DNA from: Streptomyces sp. NBC_00287
Lineage (GTDB): Bacteria; Actinomycetota; Actinomycetes; Streptomycetales; Streptomycetaceae
Direction: 5' to 3'
Length of the DNA stretch: 64,000 nucleotides
NCBI RefSeq assembly: GCF_036173105.1
Contig: NZ_CP108053.1
Location: 2,418,001-2,482,000 of the forward strand
The notes beneath the pieces are model-generated. The model was not told the DNA's origin and searched no databases. It was given only the letters and a program-made list of their open reading frames with translations. Position numbers and translations under genes: made by a program. Positions within the stretch are counted from its first letter, which is position 1. Each line of letters begins with the position of its first letter. Shown one piece after another: positions 44,754 through 52,094 of this stretch.

Positions 44754-45410
44754 TCAGCCCTTGGCGGCCTTCTTCTCGTCGGCGTCCTGAATGACGGCCT
44801 CGGCGACCTGCTGCATCGACATGCGCCGGTCCATCGACGTCTTCTGGATCCACCGGAAGGCGGCCGGCTCGGTCAGGCCGTACTCGGTCTGAAGGATCGA
44901 CTTGGCGCGGTCGACGAGCTTGCGGGTCTCCAAGCGCTGGGTGAGGTCGGCGACCTCCTTCTCCAGCTCCTTCAACTCGGTGAACCGCGAGACGGCCATC
45001 TCGATCGCCGGTACGACATCGCTCTTGCTGAACGGCTTGACCAGGTACGCCATCGCGCCGGCGTCCCGGGCCCGCTCCACCAGGTCGCGCTGCGAGAACG
45101 CGGTGAGCATGAGGACCGGCGCGATGCTCTCCTCGGCGATCTTCTCGGCGGCGGAGATACCGTCCAGCTTGGGCATCTTCACATCGAGGATGACGAGGTC
45201 GGGCCGGTGCTCCCGGGCCAGTTCGATGGCCTGCTCACCGTCGCCCGCCTCACCGACGACGGAGTACCCCTCTTCTTCGAGCATCTCTTTGAGGTCGAGC
45301 CGGATGAGCGCTTCGTCCTCGGCAATGACGACGCGGGTCGTCAGCGGAGGCACGTGCGACTTGTCGTCGTCGGGCGCGTCTACGGGCTGGGGCGACTCGG
45401 GGGCGGTCAC
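44754..45410 (-). CDS. pdtaR: Response regulator with ANTAR RNA-binding domain (PdtaR-like)
   Basis: 218 residues. The receiver domain spans about residues 25-140: acidic pair 'VVIAEDEALIRLDL', phospho-acceptor D76 in 'DLVILDVKMPKLDG', and 'AYLVKPFSKSDVV'. A short coiled coil (ELKELEKEVADLTQRLETRKLVDRA) leads into an ANTAR domain ('AKSILQTEYGLTEPAAFRWIQKTSMDRRMSMQQVAEAVI'). ANTAR proteins bind paired RNA hairpins to prevent transcription termination. The M. tuberculosis homologue PdtaR pairs with an unlinked histidine kinase, PdtaS; no kinase is adjacent here either. GTG 45410 has GAGGAG upstream. It is very likely conserved in all Streptomyces. Confidence 0.94.
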   Translation of the reverse strand: MTAPESPQPVDAPDDDKSHVPPLTTRVVIAEDEALIRLDLKEMLEEEGYSVVGEAGDGEQAIELAREHRPDLVILDVKMPKLDGISAAEKIAEESIAPVLMLTAFSQRDLVERARDAGAMAYLVKPFSKSDVVPAIEMAVSRFTELKELEKEVADLTQRLETRKLVDRAKSILQTEYGLTEPAAFRWIQKTSMDRRMSMQQVAEAVIQDADEKKAAKG

Positions 45411-45441
45411 GGGGGCTCCTCGTTCAGGGGCAGGGGTGCTG

Positions 45442-45472
45442 CTGACAAGAGCCTACCTAGCTGCGGTAAGGT
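45442..45472 (+). promoter_or_regulatory. Possible promoter of the tRNA gene
   Basis: CTGACA (45442-45447) and TAAGGT (45467-45472) lie 19 bp apart, 40 bp before the tRNA. The hexamers resemble vegetative -35/-10 boxes, but the spacing is a little long. Confidence 0.4.
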
Positions 45473-45512
45473 GGGGGCACGGCGGGTGACCGCTGACCTT
45501 CCTTTTGAAGGG

Positions 45513-45585
45513 GCCCCGGTAGCCCAGCGGTAGAGGCCATGGATTCAAAACCCATACAGCGTCGGTTCGAATCCGACTCGGGGCA
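45513..45585 (+). tRNA. tRNA with CAA anticodon (Leu-type codon) but short variable loop
   Basis: A 73-nt cloverleaf can be drawn. Acceptor GCCCCGG (45513-45519) pairs with TCGGGGC (45578-45584) with one G-T pair; the discriminator is A45585. The D stem is GCC/GGC with GG in the loop. The anticodon stem ATGGA/CCCAT has an A-C mismatch at its loop end. The loop TTCAAAA places CAA at 45546-45548. The T arm is GTCGG-TTCGAAT-CCGAC. CCA is not encoded. CAA reads the leucine codon UUG, yet bacterial leucine tRNAs have a long variable arm and this one has only five nt (ACAGC). Aminoacylation identity is therefore uncertain. An intrinsic terminator follows. Confidence 0.88.
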
Positions 45586-45615
45586 CTTTTCCTTGGTTTC
45601 CAAGGTCGCCGCAAG

Positions 45616-45653
45616 AAAGCGGATGTCCACGTTCTCGTGAACATCCGCTTTTT
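45616..45653 (+). terminator. Intrinsic terminator after the tRNA
   Basis: AAAGCGGATGT (45616-45626) pairs with ACATCCGCTTT (45641-45651); the stem continues through CACG/CGTG after one C-A mismatch, with a TTCT loop. A run of five T follows at 45649-45653. It separates the tRNA from the HTH-LAGLIDADG gene. Confidence 0.88.
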
Positions 45654-45691
45654 GCTGCGTGTCGCCGCGATCACTCTCACAGGGTGTTCGC

Positions 45692-46435
45692 ATGTACGAC
45701 GTCAGCACTCGTAAGCGAGCCCTCGCGCTGGTTGCACAGGGGCGCAGCCTGAATTCGGTCAGCCGCGAGACGGGTATCTCCCGAGCCGCAATCCGCTCCT
45801 GGCGACACCGCCTTGAGCCGCTTCCCCGCATTGCGGCTCCGGACCCGGGACCACCCGCGGATGAAAGCGCGTACGCGTACCTGCTGGGCCTCTATCTCGG
45901 CGACGGCTGCATCAGCGCCCATCGGCGCAGCGGTTACTACCTGCGCATCGCGTGCGCCGACGCGTGGCCGGGACTCATGCAACAGTGCCGCGAGGCCATC
46001 TCCGAGGTGCGTCCCGGCATCGGTGTCTACACCCTTCAGAAACAGGGATACGCGATGGTGACCAGCTACTCCCGGCACTGGCCCCGGCTTTTCCCTCAGC
46101 ACGGTCCCGGCAAGAAGTACGAGCGCACCATCGCCCTTGAACCCTGGCAGCAGGAGATTGTCGACGCCCACCCCTGGGAGTTCATCCGCGGCCTCATCCA
46201 CTCCGACGGCTGCCGCATCACCAACTGGACGACCCGCCTCATCGCAGGCGAGCAGAAGCGCTACGAATACCCCCGGTACTTCTTCACCAACCTGTCGAGG
46301 GACATCATCCGCCTCTTCACCGAGGCACTGGATCGCGTGGGCGTCGAATGGCGATATGCGAACGCCCGCAACATCTCCATCGCCCGCAAAGTCTCCGTAG
46401 CCCTCATGGACACCCACGTGGGCCCGAAGTACTGA
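45692..46435 (+). CDS. HTH plus LAGLIDADG homing-endonuclease-like protein
   Basis: 247 residues from ATG 45692, with AGGGTG upstream. Residues about 6-41 form a transposase/resolvase-style helix-turn-helix (ALALVAQGRSLNSVSRETGI, then SRAAIRSWRHRL). After a Pro-rich linker come two LAGLIDADG motifs, LLGLYLGDG (64-72) and FIRGLIHSDG (164-173), about 100 residues apart as in single-chain homing endonucleases. Both catalytic-type Asp residues (D71, D172) are kept, unlike WhiA, whose LAGLIDADG domain is inactive. It is freestanding, not in an intron or intein. It lies 107 bp behind an unusual tRNA. It may be a DNA-binding regulator or a nuclease; neither is shown. GC content and codon use match the host. 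Confidence 0.85.
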   Translation: MYDVSTRKRALALVAQGRSLNSVSRETGISRAAIRSWRHRLEPLPRIAAPDPGPPADESAYAYLLGLYLGDGCISAHRRSGYYLRIACADAWPGLMQQCREAISEVRPGIGVYTLQKQGYAMVTSYSRHWPRLFPQHGPGKKYERTIALEPWQQEIVDAHPWEFIRGLIHSDGCRITNWTTRLIAGEQKRYEYPRYFFTNLSRDIIRLFTEALDRVGVEWRYANARNISIARKVSVALMDTHVGPKY

Positions 46436-46445
46436 GCAGCTGAGG

Positions 46446-47882
46446 CTACTTGGGGCTGTCGTCCTCGCCGATGTGGTGCACGCGCACCAGGTTCGTCGAG
46501 CCCGACACTCCCGGAGGCGAGCCGGCCGTGATGACGACGGTGTCGCCCTTCTGGCAGCGGCCGTACTTCAGCAGCAGTTCGTCGACCTGGTCGACCATCG
46601 CGTCCGTGGAGTCCACATGCGGGCCCAGAAACGTCTCCACACCCCACGTCAGATTCAGCTGCGAGCGCGTGGCCGGCTCCGGGGTGAAGGCCAGCAGTGG
46701 GATCGGTGAGCGGTAGCGGGAGAGGCGGCGGGCGGTGTCTCCGGATTGGGTGAATGCGACCAGGTACTTGGCGCCGAGGAAGTCGCCCATCTCGGCGGCG
46801 GCGCGGGCGACGGCTCCGCCCTGGGTGCGGGGCTTGTTGCGTTCGGTCAGGGGCGGGAGGCCCTTGGCGAGGAGGTCTTCTTCCGCTGCCTCGACGATCT
46901 TCGCCATCGTACGGACCGTCCCGATGGCGTACTTGCCGACGCTGGTCTCGCCGGAGAGCATCACCGCGTCGGTGCCGTCGATGACCGCGTTGGCGACGTC
47001 GCTCGCTTCCGCCCTCGTCGGACGCGAGTTCTCGATCATGGAGTCGAGCATCTGCGTTGCCACGATGACCGGTTTGGCGTTCCGTTTCGCCAGCTTGATC
47101 GCGCGCTTCTGGACGATCGGGACCTGTTCCAAGGGCATTTCGACGCCCAGGTCCCCTCGCGCCACCATGATGCCGTCGAACGCGGCGACGATGTCGTCGA
47201 TGTTCTCGACGGCCTGCGGCTTCTCCACCTTGGCGATCACCGGGAGGCGGCGGCCCTCCTCGTCCATGATGCGATGGACGTCCATGATGTCTCGTCCGCT
47301 GCGCACGAAGGACAGGGCGATGACGTCGAAGCCGGTGCGCAGGGCCCAGCGCAGGTCGTCCTCGTCCTTCTTGGAGAGGGCGGGCACCGAGACGGCGACG
47401 CCGGGCAGGTTCAGGCCCTTGTTGTCGGAGACCATGCCGCCCTCGACCACTGTGGTGCGGACACACGGGCCGTCTACGGCGGTGACCTCCAGGCAGACCT
47501 TGCCGTCGTCGACGAGGATGCGCTCGCCCGGGGTGACATCGCCGGCGAGTCCGGCGTAGGTGGTGCCGCACTGTTCGCGGTCGCCTTCGGCGCCTTCCTC
47601 CACGGTGATGGTGAAGGAGTCGCCGCGTTCAAGGAGTACGGGTCCTTCGGTGAAGCGGCCGAGGCGGATCTTCGGGCCTTGAAGGTCGGCGAGCAGGCCG
47701 ACGCTGCGGCCGGTCTCGTCGGAGGCCTTTCGCACGCGCTGGTAGCGCTCCTCGTGTTCGGCGTATCCGCCGTGGCTGAGGTTGAATCGGGCCACGTCCA
47801 TTCCGGCCTCGACCAGTTCCTTGATCTGGTCGTACGTGTCGGTGGCGGGCCCCAGAGTACAAACGATCTTTGCTCGGCGCAT
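46446..47882 (-). CDS. pyk: Pyruvate kinase
   Basis: 478 residues, the full length. The start MRRAKIVCTLGPATDTYDQIKEL, 'GMDVARFNLSHG', 'LLADLQGPKIRLG', the active-site signature 'LPVIAKVEKPQAVENIDDIV', 'GIMVARGDLGVEMP' and 'SRPTRAEASDVANAVIDGTDAVMLSGETSVGKYA' are all intact. It converts phosphoenolpyruvate and ADP to pyruvate and ATP, the final step of glycolysis. The C-terminal allosteric domain is complete. The ribosome site is weak. It ends 10 bp from the convergent LAGLIDADG gene stop and lies 136 bp downstream of the SIMPL gene on the same strand. Confidence 0.97.
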   Translation of the reverse strand: MRRAKIVCTLGPATDTYDQIKELVEAGMDVARFNLSHGGYAEHEERYQRVRKASDETGRSVGLLADLQGPKIRLGRFTEGPVLLERGDSFTITVEEGAEGDREQCGTTYAGLAGDVTPGERILVDDGKVCLEVTAVDGPCVRTTVVEGGMVSDNKGLNLPGVAVSVPALSKKDEDDLRWALRTGFDVIALSFVRSGRDIMDVHRIMDEEGRRLPVIAKVEKPQAVENIDDIVAAFDGIMVARGDLGVEMPLEQVPIVQKRAIKLAKRNAKPVIVATQMLDSMIENSRPTRAEASDVANAVIDGTDAVMLSGETSVGKYAIGTVRTMAKIVEAAEEDLLAKGLPPLTERNKPRTQGGAVARAAAEMGDFLGAKYLVAFTQSGDTARRLSRYRSPIPLLAFTPEPATRSQLNLTWGVETFLGPHVDSTDAMVDQVDELLLKYGRCQKGDTVVITAGSPPGVSGSTNLVRVHHIGEDDSPK

Positions 47883-48018
47883 ACTTCGAGCCTAGGCCTT
47901 ACCGGCGGGTAGCGAATTGGCCGCGCATGACTACTCAACAACCTTTGCGTGAAGGAGTATTGACAAGTGTTGAATTGTGCGGCGGGCCGCTCCGATGAGC
48001 GGAATTCGGAGAATTGAA

Positions 48019-48711
48019 CTACAGCTGCGGCGGCCTCATGGTGAATCGTGCATTCACCTCGGCATAGACGTGCTGGCGCTGGGGTTCGAGATCGAGGGCG
48101 GCCACGGTGTCCTCGGCGGCCTCCGCGAAGGCCATGGAGCGCATACGGCCGGCCGCCATCGGGCGGTGGCCGCCGTCCTCGGCGCCGATGTCGGCGATCT
48201 CCACCAGGGCCGCCAGTGAGGTGCCCAGCGCCTCGGCGTACTCGCGGGCCCGCTGGACCGCCTCGTGCACGGCCTGCTCACGGGCCCGGCGGTGGGCGGG
48301 CGAGGCGGGGCGCAGATCCCACCAGGGGCCGTCGACCCGGGTGAGCTCCAAGTCGGCCAGCCGCGTGGCGAGTTCACCTAGAGCGGTGAAGTCGGTGAGT
48401 TCGGCGGTCAGATGGACCGTGCCTTGGTAGGTGCGCACGCGTTCGCCGCGCCCGTGCTTGGTGAGCTCGGGCCGCACGGAGAAGGCGCCGGTCTCCAGCC
48501 GTTCCACGGCGTCGCCGTACGACTTGACCAGGTCGAGGGCGGTGGCGTTGCGGCGGGTGAGGTCCTCCAGGGCGGAGCGGCGGTCCTTGCCGCGGGAGGC
48601 GACCGTGATGCCGATCCGGCCGATCTCGGGGTCGACTTCGATGTGGGCCTCGCCGCGGACGGCGATGCGCGGGGCGTCGGGGGTGCCGTAGGGGACGGCG
48701 GGCGTGGTCAT
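48019..48711 (-). CDS. SIMPL (DUF541) domain protein
   Basis: 230 residues from ATG 48711 (GTG 48720 is also open). 'PRIAVRGEAHIEVDPEIGRIGITVASRGKDRRSALEDLTRRNATALDLVKSYGDAVERLETGAFSVRPEL' and a C-terminal 'VYAEVNARFTM' match the SIMPL/DUF541 family. Members are mostly periplasmic or associated with signalling and stress in bacteria, but no enzymatic role is agreed. No signal peptide is present here, so it is probably cytoplasmic, as in other Streptomyces homologues. It diverges from the 5'-nucleotidase gene with a 149-bp gap. Confidence 0.9.
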   Translation of the reverse strand: MTTPAVPYGTPDAPRIAVRGEAHIEVDPEIGRIGITVASRGKDRRSALEDLTRRNATALDLVKSYGDAVERLETGAFSVRPELTKHGRGERVRTYQGTVHLTAELTDFTALGELATRLADLELTRVDGPWWDLRPASPAHRRAREQAVHEAVQRAREYAEALGTSLAALVEIADIGAEDGGHRPMAAGRMRSMAFAEAAEDTVAALDLEPQRQHVYAEVNARFTMRPPQL

Positions 48712-48860
48712 GTGCCCCACTGTGTCACTTCTTGACGGGGTACGGACTGGTCAACTCACAGCTTTGGACATCAGATCGCAACCTGCGGGGGCTATTGCCG
48801 GTCGCCATGTCCGGGACAGAATCTACGCGCGTCATTGACCATCCCGAGGAGAACCGAGAC

Positions 48861-50666
48861 ATGCCCCTGAACCGTCGGAAGTTCCTGAAGAAGTCGGCCG
48901 TGACCGGAGCGGGGGTCGCCATGGCCGGCGCGGCGGCGGCTCCGGCGGCCGAGGCCGCCGAGGCCGCGAAGCGTCCGAAGCCCGCCAAGCGGTACTCCCT
49001 GACGGTGATGGGCACGACCGATCTGCACGGCAACATCTTCAACTGGGACTACTTCAAGGACGCGGAGTACACCGACGCCAAGGGCAATGCGAAGGGCCTC
49101 GCCCGGATCGCCACCCTGGTCGAGCAGGTCCGCGAGGAGAAGGGCCGCTGCAACACGCTGCTGCTGGACGCCGGCGACACCATTCAGGGCACCCCGCTGA
49201 CGTACTACTACGCCAAGGTCGAGCCGATCACCGCCGAGGGCGGTCCGGTGCACCCGATGGCGCAGGCGATGAACGCCATCGGGTACGACGCGGTGGCGCT
49301 CGGCAACCACGAGTTCAACTACGGCATCGAGACGCTGCGCAAGTTCGAGGAGCAGTGCGACTTCCCGCTGCTCGGCGCGAACGCGCTGGATGCGAAGACC
49401 CTCAAGCCCGCCTTCCCGCCGTACTTCATGAAGACGTTCCGCGTGAAGGGCGCGCCGCCGGTCAAGGTCGCGGTCCTCGGGCTCACCAACCCCGGCATCG
49501 CGATCTGGGACAAGGCCTATGTCCAGGGCAGGATGACCTTCCCCGGTCTGGAGGAGCAGGCGGCGAAGTGGGTGCCGAAGCTGCGGTCGATGGGCGCGGA
49601 CGTCGTGGTGGTCTCGGCGCACTCCGGCTCCTCGGGCACCTCGTCCTACGGTGACCAGCTGCCGTACATCGAGAACTCGGCCGCGCTGGTCGCCCAGCAG
49701 GTGCCGGGCATCGACGCGATCCTGGTGGGCCACGCGCACACGGAAATCGTCGAGCTGAAGGTGACGAACGAGAAGACCGGCAAGACGGTCGTGCTGTCGG
49801 AGCCGCTCTGCTACGCGCAGCGGCTGTCGCTGTTCGACATCGAGCTGGTGTTCAGCAAGGGCCGCTGGACGGTCGAGTCGGTGGCGGCGACGGTGCGTGA
49901 CTCCAAGACGGTCGCGGACGACCCGGAGATCACCAAGCTGCTCGACGACGAGCACGAGAAGGTCGTCGCGTACGTCAATCAGGTCGTCGGTACCGCCACC
50001 GAGACGCTGACCACGGTGGACGCCCGGTACAAGGACGCCCCGATCATCGACCTGATCACCAAGGTCCAGGAGGACGTGGTCAAGGCGGCTCTGGCGGGCA
50101 CCGAGTACGCCTCCCTGCCGGTGATCGCGCAGGCCTCGCCGTTCTCCCGCACTTCGGCGATCCCGGCGGGCAACGTGACCATCCGGGACCTGTCGAGCCT
50201 GTACGTGTACGACAACACGCTGGTCGCCAAGTTGATGACGGGCGCGCAGCTCAAGGCATACCTGGAGTACTCGGCGGAGTACTTCGTGCAGACGGCGGCC
50301 GGTACGGCCGTGGACGTGGAGAAGCTGACCAACGCGAACGGCCGCCCGGACTACAACTACGACTACGTGTCCGGTCTTTCGTACGACATCGACATCGCCC
50401 AGGCGGTGGGTTCGCGGATCAAGAACCTGACCTACGACGGTGCCGCGCTGGACGACGCGCAGCAGTTCGTGTTCGCGGTGAACAACTACCGTGCCAACGG
50501 CGGCGGCGCGTTCCCGCATGTCGCCTCGGCGCAGGAGCTGTGGGCGGAGTCGACGGAGATCCGCACCCGGATCGCCGAGTGGGTCACCGCGAAGGGTGTG
50601 CTGGACCCGAAGGACTTCGCCTCGGTGGACTGGAAGCTCACGCGGGACGGCACGCCGGTGTTCTAG
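48861..50666 (+). CDS. Tat-exported 5'-nucleotidase / 2',3'-cyclic phosphodiesterase family
   Basis: 601 residues from ATG 48861, preceded by GAGGAG. A twin-arginine signal (NRRKFLKKSAVTGAGVAMAGA) directs export after cofactor binding. The metallophosphatase domain shows 'VMGTTDLHGNIFNWDYF' (D-x-H), 'LLLDAGDTIQGTPL' (GD), 'AVALGNHEFNYGIETL' (GNHE), 'VVVVSAHSG' and 'ILVGHAHTE' (GHxH). The C-terminal nucleotidase domain binds the base ('AQASPFSRTSAIPAGNVTIRDLSSLYVYDNTL', 'FVFAVNNYRANGGGAFPH'). It releases phosphate from extracellular nucleotides. A Pho-type regulation is plausible, but I see no PHO box. Confidence 0.94.
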   Translation: MPLNRRKFLKKSAVTGAGVAMAGAAAAPAAEAAEAAKRPKPAKRYSLTVMGTTDLHGNIFNWDYFKDAEYTDAKGNAKGLARIATLVEQVREEKGRCNTLLLDAGDTIQGTPLTYYYAKVEPITAEGGPVHPMAQAMNAIGYDAVALGNHEFNYGIETLRKFEEQCDFPLLGANALDAKTLKPAFPPYFMKTFRVKGAPPVKVAVLGLTNPGIAIWDKAYVQGRMTFPGLEEQAAKWVPKLRSMGADVVVVSAHSGSSGTSSYGDQLPYIENSAALVAQQVPGIDAILVGHAHTEIVELKVTNEKTGKTVVLSEPLCYAQRLSLFDIELVFSKGRWTVESVAATVRDSKTVADDPEITKLLDDEHEKVVAYVNQVVGTATETLTTVDARYKDAPIIDLITKVQEDVVKAALAGTEYASLPVIAQASPFSRTSAIPAGNVTIRDLSSLYVYDNTLVAKLMTGAQLKAYLEYSAEYFVQTAAGTAVDVEKLTNANGRPDYNYDYVSGLSYDIDIAQAVGSRIKNLTYDGAALDDAQQFVFAVNNYRANGGGAFPHVASAQELWAESTEIRTRIAEWVTAKGVLDPKDFASVDWKLTRDGTPVF

Positions 50667-50684
50667 CGGCTTGTTGATGCAGCC

Positions 50685-52094
50685 TCAGATCCCGTCCAGG
50701 AGCGGTGTCAGTGCCTTCGGCCTGCGCGCGGGCGGGATCTGGGGCTTTTGTGTTTCCAGGCCGAAGGTGGTGAAGGCCGTGCGGGTGGGGAGGGGGTAGG
50801 GCTCCTTCTCCGTCACGGAGTTGAGGATCGTTGCGCTGCGCCAGGCGGCGAGGCCGAGGTCGGGGGTGCCGACGCCGTGGGTGTGGCGTTCGGCGTTCTG
50901 GACGTAGACGTTGCAGCCCGAGCCGGTGACGGAGGGGTCGAGGACGAGTCGGAAGTGTTCGTCCACGCGCGGGCGTTCGCGGCTGTCGCGGCGCAGATAG
51001 GGGTCGAGGCCGGCGAGGATGCGGTCGAGGGGGCGTTCGCGGTAGCCGGTGGCGAGGACGACGGCGTCGGTGGTGAGGCGGTCGCGGGTGTTCTGCTGGA
51101 TGTGTTCCAGGTGCAGTTCGACCTTGGTGGTCGCGACCCGGCCCGCGGTGCGGACGCGGACGCCCGGGGTGAGGACGGTGTCCGGCCAACCGCCGTTCAG
51201 CGTACGGCGGTAGAGCTCGTCGTGGATGGCGGCGAGGGTGTCGGTGTCGATGCCCTTGTGGAGCTGCCACTGGGAGGTGACGAGGCGGTCGCGGACGGGT
51301 TCGGCGAGGGCGTGGAAGTAGCGGGTGTAGTCGGGGGTGAAGTGCTCCAGGCCGAGCTTGGAGTACTCCATGGGCGCGAAGGCCTCGGTACGGCCGATCC
51401 AGTGCAGCCGCTCGCGGCCTGCGGGGCGGGCGCGGAGCAGGTCGAGGAAGATCTCGGCGCCGGACTGTCCTGAGCCGACGATCGTGATGTGCTCGGCGGA
51501 CAGCAGTTCCGCGCGGTGGTCGAGGTAGTCGGCGGCGTGGAACACGGGTACGCCGGGGGCCTCCACGAGGGGCCTGAGCGGATCGGGGACATACGGCTCG
51601 GTGCCGATGCCGAGGACGATGTTCCGGGTGTACGTACGGCCCAGCGCCTCGGCCTCCCCTTCGGGGTCGAGCTGGGTGAAGTCGACCTCGAACACATCCC
51701 GTTCGGGGTTGAAGCGCACGGCGTCGACCTGGTGGCCGAAGTGCAGCGCGGGGAGGTTCTCGGACACCCAGCGGCAGTAGGCGTCGTATTCGGCGCGCTG
51801 GATGTGGAAGCGCTCGGCGAAGTAGAAGGGGAAGAGCCGGTCCCGGCTTTTGAGGTGGTTGAGGAACGACCAGGGGCTCGCGGGGTCGACGAGGGTGACC
51901 AGGTCGGCGAGGAAGGGGACCTGGATGGTGGCGCCCTCGATCAGCAGGCCCGGGTGCCAGGCGAAGGCGGGGCGCTGGTCGTAGAAGACGGTGTCGAGTT
52001 CGGCGAGCGGGTGGGCGAGGGCGGCGAGGGAGAGGTTGAACGGGCCGATGCCGATGCCGACCAGGTCGCGGGGGGTGTCGGGGGTGGGGCTCAT
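50685..52094 (-). CDS. L-lysine/diamine N6-monooxygenase (DesB/IucD-like)
   Basis: 469 residues. FAD site GIGPFNLSLAAL at residues 14-25; NADPH site 'ITIVGSGQSGAEIFLDLL' in the middle; the C-terminal ATGY box is 'DAVVLATGYRERPLDRIL'. The 'AFAWHPGLLIEGATIQVPFLADLVTLVDPASPWSFLNHL' stretch is typical of lysine/ornithine/cadaverine N-hydroxylases. The product would be an N-hydroxylated lysine or cadaverine, a precursor of hydroxamate siderophores or other N-O compounds. Its ATG overlaps the decarboxylase stop (ATGA), so the two are coupled. DesC and DesD partners are not in the window. Confidence 0.92.
   Translation of the reverse strand: MSPTPDTPRDLVGIGIGPFNLSLAALAHPLAELDTVFYDQRPAFAWHPGLLIEGATIQVPFLADLVTLVDPASPWSFLNHLKSRDRLFPFYFAERFHIQRAEYDAYCRWVSENLPALHFGHQVDAVRFNPERDVFEVDFTQLDPEGEAEALGRTYTRNIVLGIGTEPYVPDPLRPLVEAPGVPVFHAADYLDHRAELLSAEHITIVGSGQSGAEIFLDLLRARPAGRERLHWIGRTEAFAPMEYSKLGLEHFTPDYTRYFHALAEPVRDRLVTSQWQLHKGIDTDTLAAIHDELYRRTLNGGWPDTVLTPGVRVRTAGRVATTKVELHLEHIQQNTRDRLTTDAVVLATGYRERPLDRILAGLDPYLRRDSRERPRVDEHFRLVLDPSVTGSGCNVYVQNAERHTHGVGTPDLGLAAWRSATILNSVTEKEPYPLPTRTAFTTFGLETQKPQIPPARRPKALTPLLDGI

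Noticed and set aside
45586..46435. Integrated element or intron at the tRNA
   Set aside because: No integrase, no duplicated tRNA 3' end (att site) was found after the LAGLIDADG gene, and the tRNA itself is uninterrupted.
47940..47975. TTGACA-like promoter upstream of pyk
   Set aside because: TTGACA at about 47959 is on the wrong strand for pyk and SIMPL, and no convincing -10 box is found on either strand.
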